A stretch of 64,000 bases of DNA, from positions 1-64,000 of the forward strand of contig NZ_VYKK01000005.1 of NCBI RefSeq assembly GCF_008710135.1. Direction: 5' to 3'. The stretch is from Paenibacillus spiritus. Its GTDB lineage: Bacteria > Bacillota > Bacilli > Paenibacillales > Paenibacillaceae. Position 1 is the stretch's first letter. Every line of letters starts with the position of its first letter. This document shows positions 16,543 to 26,031 of this stretch, one piece after another. The position numbers were made by a program, and so were the translations under genes. The notes below the pieces were generated by a model. The model had not been told where the DNA came from. It did no database searches and saw only the letters and a program-made list of their open reading frames with translations.

Positions 16543-17598
16543 ATGAGAATGAGTGCAAATGCCCAGCAGCTTATGCAGGAAGGAATCAGCAGCCTGCTTC
16601 AGGGACGGAATCTGGAGCGCGGCGAAGCGCGCGCGCTTATGGGCGCGATCATGGAGGGTGAAGCGACTGCGGCCCAGATCGGGTCGATGCTGACGGCTCT
16701 ACGAATAAAGGGAGAGACGGTCGAGGAAATTACCGGCTTCGCAGAAGCGATGCGCGGATTCGGCAGCCGGGTCTCCACCGAGAACCGAAGACTGCTCGAT
16801 ACCTGCGGCACCGGCGGGTCGGGCATCCATAAGTTCAATATCTCGACGGTCTCCGCCCTGATCTCGGCGGCGGCCGGTGTGCGGGTCGCCAAGCACGGCA
16901 ACCGCTCGGCTTCCGGCCGCGTCGGCAGCGCCGATGTGCTGGAGGCGCTCGGCGTCGGCATTCATCTGAATGCGGAGCAGGCCCGCCGCTGTCTCGACAG
17001 CATCGGCATCTGTTTTCTCTTTGCGCAGATTTATCATCCGTCGATGAAGCATGCCGCCGCTCCGCGGCGGGAACTGGGCTTCCGCACCGTCTTCAATATG
17101 CTTGGCCCGCTGACCAACCCGGCGGGGGCCGACCGCCAGCTTCTCGGCATTTATGACCGCGAGAAGACGGAGACGGTGGCAGCGGTACTGAGAGAGCTGG
17201 GTTCGAGACGGGCGATGGTCGTCAGCAGCCTGGAGGGCCTGGACGAGATCAGCATTTCGGGACCAACCCGGGTCTCCGAGCTGCGGGGCGGCGAAATCAG
17301 AACCTATGAAATCCGGCCGGCAGACCTGGGGCTTCAGGAGCACCGGCTGCAGGATGTTCTTGGAGGAGATGCTGCCGAGAATGCGGCGATTATCCGCTCT
17401 GTGCTGGAAGGCGTCCTCACCCCGTACCGGGACATTGTGCTGGCCAATGCGGGAGCATGCATCTACGTGGCAGGACTGGCCGACAGCCATGCGGAAGGGG
17501 TCCGGACGGCTGCCGGGACAATCGATTCGGGCGCGGCGCTCCGCAAGCTGGAGCAGCTTACAGCCCTCACAAAGGAGCTTCAATATGTATCTGGATAA
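16543..17598 (+). CDS. trpD: Anthranilate phosphoribosyltransferase
   Basis: TrpD joins anthranilate to PRPP. The 351-residue product has the signatures DTCGTGGSGIHKFNIST (PRPP binding), KHGNRSASGRVGSADVLEAL, and FRTVFNMLGPLTNPAGAD. ATG 16543 is preceded by GGAAGGAGAAG; a second ATG six bases on is equally possible. Overlaps trpC by 14 bases. Confidence 0.97.
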   Translation: MRMSANAQQLMQEGISSLLQGRNLERGEARALMGAIMEGEATAAQIGSMLTALRIKGETVEEITGFAEAMRGFGSRVSTENRRLLDTCGTGGSGIHKFNISTVSALISAAAGVRVAKHGNRSASGRVGSADVLEALGVGIHLNAEQARRCLDSIGICFLFAQIYHPSMKHAAAPRRELGFRTVFNMLGPLTNPAGADRQLLGIYDREKTETVAAVLRELGSRRAMVVSSLEGLDEISISGPTRVSELRGGEIRTYEIRPADLGLQEHRLQDVLGGDAAENAAIIRSVLEGVLTPYRDIVLANAGACIYVAGLADSHAEGVRTAAGTIDSGAALRKLEQLTALTKELQYVSG

Positions 17599-18406
17599 AA
17601 TTGTCGCCACCAAAAAACAGGAAGTCGCGCTCCTGGAGCGATCTTTTAACCGGCTTGAGGCGGAGCGCGCCGTCTTGGCGATGGCCCCGACCCGCGGGTT
17701 CCGGCGCAGACTGACCGAGGGCCGGAACCGGTCCATGGGGCTGATTGCGGAAGTCAAGAAAGCTTCGCCGTCCAAGGGGTTGATCCGGCCGGATTTCAAT
17801 CCGGTCCGAATCGCCGAAGCCTATGCGGCGGCAGGCGCCGATTGTCTGTCCGTGCTGACCGATGAATCGTACTTTCAGGGAAGCGGGGATTACCTGCGGC
17901 AGATTCGCGCAGCCGTGGATCTGCCGCTGCTGCGCAAAGATTTCATCATCGACGAGCGGCAGATTGTTGAAGCCCGTCTGCTGGGAGCGGACGCGGTGCT
18001 GCTGATTGCAGCGATCCTGGAGCCTTCCGTGCTTCGGGCTTTGGCCGACAAAGCGGCTTCTCTCGGGCTGGATGTGCTGATTGAAGTGCACAGCCGGGCG
18101 GAATTGGAGGCTGTGGCTTCCACCGGAGCATTTGAGCTTCAAGGCGCCATGCTTGGCATCAACAACCGGAATCTGCATACCTTCGAGACGTCGCTGGCAG
18201 TGACGGAGGAACTGGCCGCCCTTGCGGTCCCCGGCGTGCCGGTCATCAGCGAGAGCGGGATTGCAGGACCGGAAGACATTGCTTATCTGGCTTCAGCCGG
18301 AGCGGTCGGCGTGCTGGTGGGCGAGTATTTCATGTGCCGCGATGACGTAGAGGAAGCGGTACATGGCCTGCTCGGCCGACTTCCGGCCGGCAAAGGGCGA
18401 GGGTGA
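17585..18406 (+). CDS. trpC: Indole-3-glycerol phosphate synthase
   Basis: TrpC closes the indole ring. The 273-residue TIM-barrel product carries IAEVKKASPSKG, LSVLTDESYFQGS, LLRKDFIIDERQI, VLIEVHS, GINNRNLHTFE and the phosphate loop VISESGIAGPEDI plus GVLVGEYFM. ATG 17585 gives the standard family start (MYLDKIVATKKQEV) and lies within the end of trpD, implying coupled translation. Confidence 0.97.
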   Translation: MYLDKIVATKKQEVALLERSFNRLEAERAVLAMAPTRGFRRRLTEGRNRSMGLIAEVKKASPSKGLIRPDFNPVRIAEAYAAAGADCLSVLTDESYFQGSGDYLRQIRAAVDLPLLRKDFIIDERQIVEARLLGADAVLLIAAILEPSVLRALADKAASLGLDVLIEVHSRAELEAVASTGAFELQGAMLGINNRNLHTFETSLAVTEELAALAVPGVPVISESGIAGPEDIAYLASAGAVGVLVGEYFMCRDDVEEAVHGLLGRLPAGKGRG

Positions 18407-18410
18407 AGAA

Positions 18411-19108
18411 ATGGCCGGGTGCGGGACAAAAGTGAAAATTTGTGGACTTCAGGACGTTGAAGTGCTAAAATCTATGGTAGATTTAGAGATCGACTATATC
18501 GGACTCGTCTTCGCGCCGAGCCGCCGCAGGGTAACGGCCGGACTGGCGGCAGAGCTGGCCGCCGAGCTGAAGAACTGGCGGAACGGGGAGCCTCCTCTGG
18601 CTGCCGGTGTATTCGTGAATCCGGGCCCGGAGGAACTGGACCGGATTCTGGCCGAGGTGCCGCTGGCCGTCGTGCAGCTGCACGGCGAAGAGAGCCCGGA
18701 ATACTGCCGGGAGACGAGACGGCGCCATCCGGGTATTCAGGTGTGGAAGGCGCTGTCCGTCGGCGGCGAGGAAGAGGAACGGAATGCAGGCAGCGCCCCC
18801 GGACACGGACCTAAGGATCTGGACCCTTACGCCGGAGCCGTCGATGCCGTGCTGCTGGATACCTTCGATCCGGCCCGGCGGGGCGGATCGGGCAAGACGT
18901 TTGCCTGGGAGCGGATTCCGGCTTATCGGCAACGGGCCGAGGAGCTGGGCCTGCCGCTCTTCGTTGCCGGAGGACTCCATCCCGGCAACGTCCGGGAGCT
19001 GACCGGAGCTTATATGCCATACGGAGTGGATGTCTCCAGCGGAGTGGAGACTGAAGGGGCGAAGGATATCGCCAAGATGAAGGCTTTTGTCGAAAGGGTG
19101 AAAGGTTA

Positions 19109-19109
<1 letters not shown>
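18411..19109 (+). CDS. trpF: Phosphoribosylanthranilate isomerase
   Basis: TrpF performs the Amadori rearrangement before TrpC. The 232-residue barrel has [16 protein letters not shown] with the catalytic Cys, [43 protein letters not shown] containing the catalytic Asp, and [11 protein letters not shown]. An insertion rich in Glu/Gly (around residues 115-135) makes it somewhat longer than B. subtilis TrpF. ATG 18411 follows GAGGGTGAAG. Confidence 0.95.
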
Positions 19110-20307
<1,198 letters not shown>

Positions 20308-20311
<4 letters not shown>

Positions 20312-21135
20312 CTGCACAAACGACCAACCGGATCGACGAGGCCTTCGCTCGGCTGAAGCGGGAAGGGCGCACGGCGCTGATTCCGTTTCTCACCGTTGGA
20401 GACCCCGATATTGCCGCGACTCTGGAGATTATCCGGGAACTCGAATCGGCCGGCGCCGATGTTCTGGAACTCGGCGTTCCCTATTCCGACCCGCTGGCAG
20501 ACGGTCCCGTGATCCAGCGGGCGTCTTCCCGGGCGCTCCGGGGCCGGGTCAATCTCCGCGTCTGCATGGAGACGGCCCGGCAGGCCAGAGAGAACGGCAG
20601 CGAACTGCCGTTCATTCTGTTCACCTATTACAATCCGGTGCTGCAGATGGGCCTGGATGCCTTTTTTGCAGAATTAACGAACCATGAGATCAGCGGGCTG
20701 ATTATCCCGGATCTTCCGGTCGAAGAATCGGCCGATATGCGCCGCCGCAGCTCGGAAGCGGGCATCAGTCTGATTCCGCTGGTTGCGCCAACCTCGGATG
20801 AGCGGATCGCCCGAATTGTGGACGGAGCAAGCGGGTTCGTCTACTGCGTCTCTTCCCTGGGCGTTACGGGCGAGCGTGCCTCGTTTCATTCGGATGTGGA
20901 CCGGTTCATCCATTCGGTGAGGGAAGCTACCGATCTGCCCGTTGCGGTCGGATTCGGCATTTCGACAGCCGAGCAGGTGGAGCGCTTCTCCCGGATCTGC
21001 GACGGAGTAGTGGTCGGCAGCGCCATCGTGCGCAAGGTTGAAGAAGCGATTCCGCTGCTGGAGAATCCGCAGACCCTTGCTGAGGGTCTGTTGCAAATCC
21101 ATGATTTTGTGGCACAATTAAAACCTAAGGCGTGA
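20308..21135 (+). CDS. trpA: Tryptophan synthase alpha chain
   Basis: TrpA cleaves indole-3-glycerol phosphate and channels indole to TrpB. The 275-residue barrel has the catalytic Glu in [20 protein letters not shown] with its Asp, ITYYNPV-like [25 protein letters not shown] and the phosphate site [10 protein letters not shown]. Starts with GTG 20308 overlapping the trpB stop. Confidence 0.97.
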
Positions 21136-21151
21136 GCCGACTTGCATGCAG

Positions 21152-21173
21152 ATCCCCTCGTACAGAGGGGGAT
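21152..21173 (+). terminator. Hairpin between trpA and hisC
   Basis: CCCCTC pairs with GAGGGG around GTACA, followed by ATATTTGAA. The U-rich tail is weak, so it may be a partial terminator or an RNA-processing hairpin within the operon. Confidence 0.4.
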
Positions 21174-21196
21174 ATTTGAATAGTGGAGGAAGATCG

Positions 21197-22294
21197 ATGA
21201 AGCCGAAACCGCATATCGTCAACCTGCCGGTGTATAAGCCGGGCAAGCCCATCGGTGAAGTGCAAAAGGAATTCGGACTGAGCGAGGTCATCAAGCTGGC
21301 TTCCAACGAGAATCCGTACGGACCGGCCCCCAGCGCCAAAGCGGCCATTCTGGGCGTCCTGGATGAGATCAGCCTGTATCCGGATGGCTCTGCCATTGAA
21401 CTGACCTCCGAGCTTGCCGGACGTCTGGGCGTCGAGAATGATCAGATTCTGTTCGGCTGCGGATCGGACGAAATCATAGCGCTGATTGCCAGAGCTTTCT
21501 TCCTGCCGGGCGACGAGACCATCATGGCGGATCAGACCTTCTCGGTCTACAAGAGCAATGCCGACATTGAAGGAGCGGTCAGCATTGAGGTGCCTCTCAA
21601 GAACGGGACCCATGATCTGGATTCCATGCTGGCGGCCGTGACGGAGAAGACGAAGGTCATCTGGATCTGCAATCCGAATAATCCGACCGGAACGATTGTC
21701 TCCCGTACGGCGCTGGAGTCGTTCCTAGACGCCGTTCCATCCTCCGTGCTCGTAGTCCTGGACGAAGCCTATTATGAATATGTGACCGATTCCGATTATC
21801 CGGACGGCATTGCCCTTCTGCCCCGGTACCGCAATCTGGCGGTGCTCCGGACTTTCTCGAAGATTTACGGCTTGGCCGCGCTGCGCATCGGATACGGAGT
21901 GGCTTCGCCGGGTGTGATCCAGCTCATCAATCAGGTGCGCGAGCCGTTCAACACAACGGCGCTGGCTCAAGCAGCCGCACGGGCGGCGCTGAACGATCAG
22001 GCGTATGTGGAAGAATGCCGGGACCGGAATGCCCGGGGAATCGTTCAGCTTCAGGGAGAGTTCGACCGGCTGGGCCTGGATTATTACCCGGCTCACGGCA
22101 ACTTCATCATGGTCGATGTGCGCAAGCCGGCTGTGGACGTCTTTCAGCAGCTGATGCGCAGAGGAGTCATTGTAAGAGCCGGCTTCGGATTATATCCGAC
22201 CTGGGTGCGGGTGACGGTAGGGTCCGCGGAGCAGAACCGCGTCTTTATCCGGGAGCTGGAAGCGGTGCTGCAGGAGGAGAGCGTGCAGGCTTGA
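21197..22294 (+). CDS. hisC: Histidinol-phosphate aminotransferase
   Basis: HisC makes histidinol phosphate and, in Bacillus, also transaminates prephenate-derived keto acids, which explains its place in an aromatic operon. The 365-residue PLP enzyme has KLASNENPYGPAP, LFGCGSDEIIALIARAF, WICNPNNPTGTIV, VVLDEAYYEYV and the PLP lysine in RTFSKIYGLAALRIGYG. ATG 21197 follows GTGGAGGAAGATC. Confidence 0.96.
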   Translation: MKPKPHIVNLPVYKPGKPIGEVQKEFGLSEVIKLASNENPYGPAPSAKAAILGVLDEISLYPDGSAIELTSELAGRLGVENDQILFGCGSDEIIALIARAFFLPGDETIMADQTFSVYKSNADIEGAVSIEVPLKNGTHDLDSMLAAVTEKTKVIWICNPNNPTGTIVSRTALESFLDAVPSSVLVVLDEAYYEYVTDSDYPDGIALLPRYRNLAVLRTFSKIYGLAALRIGYGVASPGVIQLINQVREPFNTTALAQAAARAALNDQAYVEECRDRNARGIVQLQGEFDRLGLDYYPAHGNFIMVDVRKPAVDVFQQLMRRGVIVRAGFGLYPTWVRVTVGSAEQNRVFIRELEAVLQEESVQA

Positions 22295-22332
22295 AGAAGA
22301 TCGAACCGTAAAGCCTGCGCTGCGGAAACTTA

Positions 22333-23448
22333 ATGGGGAAGGGTTGTACGAAAGACATGACCAAAATTGCGATTTTTGGCGTCGGCCTGATCGGCGGCTC
22401 TCTGGCGCTGTGCTTCAAGGGAAGAGACGGAATGACGGTGGTCGGCCATGCGCACCGGCCGGAATCCGCGGCCAGATATGTGAGCAGAGGGGTCGTCGAC
22501 AGCGCAACGCTGTCTTTCGAGGAGGCGGCGCTGGGAGCCGACTTCATCTTCCTCTGCGTGCCGGTGGGCAAGCTGGAAGAGTACCTTCACCGGCTCAGCG
22601 AGCTGCCGCTGAAGGACGGCTGCATTATAACCGATGTCGGCAGCACGAAGGCAGGCATCGCACACTGTGCCAAAGCGCTGGATCTGGGCGGCGCGACGTT
22701 CATCGGCGGCCATCCGATGGCCGGTTCCGAGCGTTCTGGCGTTGAGGCGGCTTCGAGTCTGCTGTTCGAGAACGCCTACTACGTCCTTACCCCTCAGCCG
22801 GGGGCTTCCGAAGACGCCTATCTGGCGCTTCACAGCCTGCTTCAGCACACCCGCGCGCATATTGTAAGAATGGACCCCGAGCGCCACGACGAGATTGTCG
22901 GAGCGATCAGCCATCTTCCGCATGTGATTGCCGTGGCGCTGGTGAAGCAGATTCACGATTACGATGATGAGGATTCGCTCTACAGCACGCTGGCGGCCGG
23001 CGGCTTCCGTGACATTACGCGCATTGCTTCCAGCGATCCGGTAATCTGGCGGGATATTCTGCTGAGCAACCGCAGCGTGATGCTGGAGCTGCTTCAGGAT
23101 TGGAACCGGGGGATTGAACGGTTCATGGGGCTTCTGGAGACGTCGGACGGAGACGGTATTCAGCGCGCCTTCGCCGAGGCGGGAGACTTCCGGGGAAGAC
23201 TTCCCGAGCGGCGCAAGGGAATCATTACTCCGTTGTTCGATCTGCATATTGATGTGCCGGACCATCCCGGCATCATCGGCCGGATCGCTACCGAACTCGG
23301 AGACCGGGGCATCAACCTCAGCAACATGCAGATAATCGAGAGCCGCGAGGATGTGCCTGGCATCCTGAGGCTGTCTTTCCGGCAGGAGAAGGACTGGGAG
23401 CGGGCGAGAGAACTGCTTCAGCATCAGGATTATACGGTATATGTCTGA
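22333..23448 (+). CDS. tyrA: Prephenate dehydrogenase with ACT domain
   Basis: TyrA oxidises prephenate to 4-hydroxyphenylpyruvate for tyrosine. The product has a Rossmann motif (IAIFGVGLIGGSLAL), FLCVPVGKLEEYL, ITDVGSTKAGI, FIGGHPMAGSERSG, HDEIVGAISHLPHVIA, and a C-terminal ACT domain (LHIDVPDHPGIIGRIATEL) for amino acid feedback. The start at 22333 gives 371 residues; ATG 22357 (MTKIAIFG) is equally plausible because a GGGGAAGGG lies before it. Last gene of the aromatic cluster; aroE (EPSP synthase), which follows in B. subtilis, is absent. Confidence 0.95.
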   Translation: MGKGCTKDMTKIAIFGVGLIGGSLALCFKGRDGMTVVGHAHRPESAARYVSRGVVDSATLSFEEAALGADFIFLCVPVGKLEEYLHRLSELPLKDGCIITDVGSTKAGIAHCAKALDLGGATFIGGHPMAGSERSGVEAASSLLFENAYYVLTPQPGASEDAYLALHSLLQHTRAHIVRMDPERHDEIVGAISHLPHVIAVALVKQIHDYDDEDSLYSTLAAGGFRDITRIASSDPVIWRDILLSNRSVMLELLQDWNRGIERFMGLLETSDGDGIQRAFAEAGDFRGRLPERRKGIITPLFDLHIDVPDHPGIIGRIATELGDRGINLSNMQIIESREDVPGILRLSFRQEKDWERARELLQHQDYTVYV

Positions 23449-23467
23449 ATACCACATTCATGGATAG

Positions 23468-23496
23468 AGGCGGCCGGGATTCTCCCGGCCGCCTTG
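23468..23496 (+). terminator. Intrinsic terminator after tyrA
   Basis: An 11-bp GC-rich stem (GGCGGCCGGGA with TCCCGGCCGCC) with a TTC loop, then TTG. Strong hairpin, short T tail. Confidence 0.75.
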
Positions 23497-23567
23497 CTGC
23501 GGATCGGGACATTGGGGCGGGGACATTGGGACGGAGCCCGGACAAGTCTGCACCGAGGTCAGCGAAC

Positions 23568-23648
23568 AAAAAAAAGACCGCTTACAAGAAGCGGCCTCTG
23601 CTCACTGGAGCAGTAGTATTGGATAGGAGTGGAGAGAAACCATACTGT
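23568..23648 (-). ncRNA. Candidate small regulatory RNA, three hairpins
   Basis: Minus-strand transcript of about 81 bases predicted from a consensus promoter and an intrinsic terminator with no protein frame between. Hairpin 1: AGUAU-GG pairs with CC-(A)-AUACU and presents a 17-base loop, UUUCUCUCCACUCCUAU, of which 15 bases are pyrimidines; the CUCCACUCCU core is complementary to Shine-Dalgarno-like purine tracts. Hairpin 2: CUGCUC/GAGCAG with a CAGU loop. Hairpin 3: CCGCUU/AAGCGG followed by eight U (terminator, 23568-23594). The layout, with an exposed anti-SD loop and a terminator, is that of Gram-positive trans-acting sRNAs. The promoter spacer carries a cre-like site. No homologue is recognised; expression and targets are inference. 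Confidence 0.7.
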
Positions 23649-23654
23649 ACTTTT

Positions 23655-23683
23655 ATTATATGTATACGTTTACATTCTGTCAA
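23655..23683 (-). promoter_or_regulatory. Consensus sigma-A promoter with embedded cre-like operator
   Basis: On the minus strand TTGACA (23683-23678), exactly 17 bases, TATAAT (23660-23655): a full consensus match. The spacer is filled by ATGTAAACGTATACA (23675-23661), which fits the CcpA cre consensus WTGNAANCGNWNNCW at every fixed position. A protein bound there would block RNA polymerase, so repression under good carbon supply is expected. Another LacI/GalR-family regulator could also use such a site. Confidence 0.75.
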
Positions 23684-23965
23684 CCCCTTTTTTGAAAATG
23701 CTTACTTTGCGAGAGAGGCTGCGGAAAATCAGTCCCGGGCATCTAAAGATGGCGCTTTCGTGTCGACAAGGAACCGGTTTCTATTAAATGGAATAAGGTT
23801 ACAAGTCTGTTTTTGTCACAACAGACCGAAGTGTGATACACTGAATTAGTATTTTTAGAGAATAGAGAGAAAGATCGACTCCCCATACCCATTGACTGAA
23901 CAGCCGAAGTTGTGAATATACATAGTGATTGTGCGAGCAGAATGGTTAATTTATTTTGGAGAGAC

Positions 23966-23991
23966 CGCAACTTTTTGACTCCCGGCCGGTA
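23966..23991 (+). promoter_or_regulatory. Candidate ECF-type autoregulatory promoter
   Basis: CGCAAC followed by five T, 16 bases in all to GGTA. ECF sigma promoters of the sigma-W/M type read AAC, T-rich, 16-17 bases, CGTA/CGTC. The same CGCAACTTTT start with the same spacing occurs ahead of the amidase gene (61227-61252). A sigma-A-like TTGTCA...TACACT lies further upstream near 23814-23843. Confidence 0.45.
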
Positions 23992-24047
23992 CCTATTGAT
24001 ACATACGGCGGGGAACGACGTGCTATGGCGAGGAGGACTCACCCACC

Positions 24048-24644
24048 ATGACGGATTCCCAGTTAATTCAGCAGATCAAACAAGGCGATACGGAGCTCTA
24101 TTCGGAGCTGATGCGCCGCTACCAGCGTAAAATTCTGGCTTTTGTCTATCATATGCTTAAGAGTTCGCAGTTGGAGCACGCCGCAGAGGACCTTTGTTCC
24201 GAAACGTTCTACAAAGCGTTCAGAAGCCTTCATTCCTTCCGGGAAGTCGATGCCTCGTTCTCAACCTGGCTGTATACGATTGCCCGCAATACGGTTCTGA
24301 GCGAGCTGCGCAAGCAGCGGGCTGGCAATGTCTCTCTTGAGGAGAGCGGCTACACGCCTGTGGCGCCTGCGGATGTGGCCCCTGAACAAGCGGTGCTGCG
24401 AAGCGAACGAATGAATCTGGTGCGCCAGGCCATTAATAATTTGCCCGAGAAACAGCGCTCCGCGCTTATTTTGCGCGAGTACGACCAGATGGATTACCAG
24501 GAAATCGCCCTGGTTCTGGAACAGAGCGTCAGTTCCGTTAAATCGCTGCTGTTCCGCGCGAGAAGCAGCGTGAAGCTTCAATTGGAATCTTACTTTTATG
24601 AACCTCTATATGATGAGCACACCGAGAGGATGAACAGCCAATGA
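24048..24644 (+). CDS. ECF RNA polymerase sigma factor (SigW/SigM-like)
   Basis: The 198-residue protein has sigma region 2 (YSELMRRYQRKILAFVYHML, then EDLCSETFYKAFRSLHSF and STWLYTIARNTVLSELRK, about residues 19-90) and region 4 (VRQAINNLPEKQRSALILRE, then YDQMDYQEIALVLEQSVSSV with an HTH, about residues 125-170), and no regions 1 or 3. This is the ECF class that responds to envelope stress. AGGAGG precedes ATG 24048. It overlaps the following zinc-finger anti-sigma gene by four bases, the standard arrangement. Which stress it senses cannot be read from sequence. Confidence 0.93.
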   Translation: MTDSQLIQQIKQGDTELYSELMRRYQRKILAFVYHMLKSSQLEHAAEDLCSETFYKAFRSLHSFREVDASFSTWLYTIARNTVLSELRKQRAGNVSLEESGYTPVAPADVAPEQAVLRSERMNLVRQAINNLPEKQRSALILREYDQMDYQEIALVLEQSVSSVKSLLFRARSSVKLQLESYFYEPLYDEHTERMNSQ

Positions 24645-25231
24645 ATTGCAGGGAAGCGCAGGAACGGATGCCGCTTCTGATCGATGTCAATCCCCAGGAC
24701 CCCGAACGCAGACAGCTGGAACGTCATCTGTCGGACTGCGCCGGTTGTCAGGCGGAATGGGCGTTGCTTCAGGAAGGCAGCTTTCTGGCGCAATCCCTGC
24801 AGGATGCGGTCAGCGATGAACGCGCCGAGGCTATCAACGCCCGGGTTATGGAACGTATTTATCTGGAGAACCCTTGGCTTCTTCCGGGGGACGGCAAGAG
24901 CGCAGGGACGTCGGTGCCGTTTCGCCGGCGTCTTATGCTCTGGATCTCCTGCTTCTTGGCCGTGTTCCTGAGCAGTGTTCTCTACTTCGTCTTCTTCCAG
25001 CACAGCGCGGAGCCCTCCGCCGCTTCCAGCGGCATGATGCCGACCGGAGTCGCAGGATCGGCGGGCTGGGATCTGGCGCAGCCGGTAGCGTCCAGCCAGA
25101 GCGGAATATTCGAACCGCTCGTTGTGAACATGGACCCGACCCATCCGGAATATTGGATGCTGCTGTCGATGCTCGGCATCGCGCTGTCCGTCTTCTCGCT
25201 GCTTCGTCTCAATCGCTACCGCAGACAATAA
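24641..25231 (+). CDS. Membrane anti-sigma factor with zinc-binding domain
   Basis: The 196-residue protein begins with a zf-HC2/ZAS domain: Cys3 and then His29, Cys33, Cys36 in ERHLSDCAGCQAEW, which binds and silences the cognate ECF sigma. A transmembrane helix follows (LMLWISCFLAVFLSSVLYFV, about residues 92-112), then an external Ser/Gly-rich segment and a second helix (YWMLLSMLGIALSVFSLL). The second helix near the C-terminus is unlike single-span RsiW and may place the tail in the cytoplasm. Co-translated with the sigma gene (ATGA overlap). Confidence 0.88.
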   Translation: MNCREAQERMPLLIDVNPQDPERRQLERHLSDCAGCQAEWALLQEGSFLAQSLQDAVSDERAEAINARVMERIYLENPWLLPGDGKSAGTSVPFRRRLMLWISCFLAVFLSSVLYFVFFQHSAEPSAASSGMMPTGVAGSAGWDLAQPVASSQSGIFEPLVVNMDPTHPEYWMLLSMLGIALSVFSLLRLNRYRRQ

Positions 25232-25270
25232 GAGCCTTGTGTCCGCTTCGCCGGGCAGAGGCTCTTTCTT
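25231..25270 (+). terminator. Intrinsic terminator after the anti-sigma gene
   Basis: AGAGCC pairs with GGCTCT around a long loop, followed by TTCTTCT. Moderate strength. Confidence 0.55.
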
Positions 25271-25340
25271 CTGGACGGCGGGACAAATGCAGGCTGCCTA
25301 TGGTAAAGTAATAAAAACAATGAAAGGTGGATGTCATTTG

Positions 25341-25928
25341 ATGTTAATCGGATTGATTCGTCACGGTCTGACCGATTGGAACGCCGTGGGAAGAATACAG
25401 GGACAAAGTGACATACCCCTTAACGACGAAGGCCGCAGACAGGCACAACTGCTCGCCGATCGGCTTCAGGAAGAGCCTTACCGCTGGGATGCCTGCATCA
25501 CTAGCCCGCTCAGCCGGGCCGAGGAGACAGGCCGGATCATTGCCGGGAAGCTTGGCATTCCTCTTCTGGAGCCCGATGAACGGTTGCGCGAACGCTATTA
25601 CGGTCAGATCGAAGGATTGACCGCCGAGGAGCGCGAAGCGAAATGGGGAACAGCCTGGGATCAGCTGGACCTGGGCCAGGAGAAAGATGAGCCTCTGCAG
25701 GCCCGGGCGCTTGCTTTTATGGAAGAAATCTCTTCCAGGCATCCGGATCAGAATCTGCTTGTCATAACCCACGGCGGCTTGCTGGCGCAGCTATATATCG
25801 CGCTCTATAAGAACCAATACCGGGAGCGCATCGGCAATCTGTCCCTGACTATACTGGAGAAAAAGGAAGCGGCATGGAATCCGCTGCTCTATAATTGCAC
25901 CCGCCATATTTTGCAGAACCAGCGATAA
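25341..25928 (+). CDS. Histidine phosphatase family protein
   Basis: The 195-residue product is a phosphoglycerate mutase-like phosphatase with the catalytic motif LIRHGLTDWN (His8 region), a second arginine in SPLSRAEETGRII, the acid/base Glu in LRERYYGQIEGLT, and the second His in LLVITHGGLLAQL. Substrate cannot be told; relatives act on phosphosugars, alpha-ribazole phosphate or nucleotides. The start could be TTG 25338 or ATG 25341 behind AAAGGTGG. Single gene between two terminators. Confidence 0.88.
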   Translation: MLIGLIRHGLTDWNAVGRIQGQSDIPLNDEGRRQAQLLADRLQEEPYRWDACITSPLSRAEETGRIIAGKLGIPLLEPDERLRERYYGQIEGLTAEEREAKWGTAWDQLDLGQEKDEPLQARALAFMEEISSRHPDQNLLVITHGGLLAQLYIALYKNQYRERIGNLSLTILEKKEAAWNPLLYNCTRHILQNQR

Positions 25929-25937
25929 CCCGCCAAC

Positions 25938-25966
25938 GATAACCCGTCAGCGGGTTATTTTTTTTG
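25938..25966 (+). terminator. Intrinsic terminator after the phosphatase gene
   Basis: AACCCG pairs with CGGGTT around TCAG, followed by ATTTTTTTT. Confidence 0.88.
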
Positions 25967-26031
25967 CCAGCAATGGAATAAAAAAAGCTTCATTTCCCAT
26001 AATGGTATTAAAACGGCGAGGCGATGATGCG

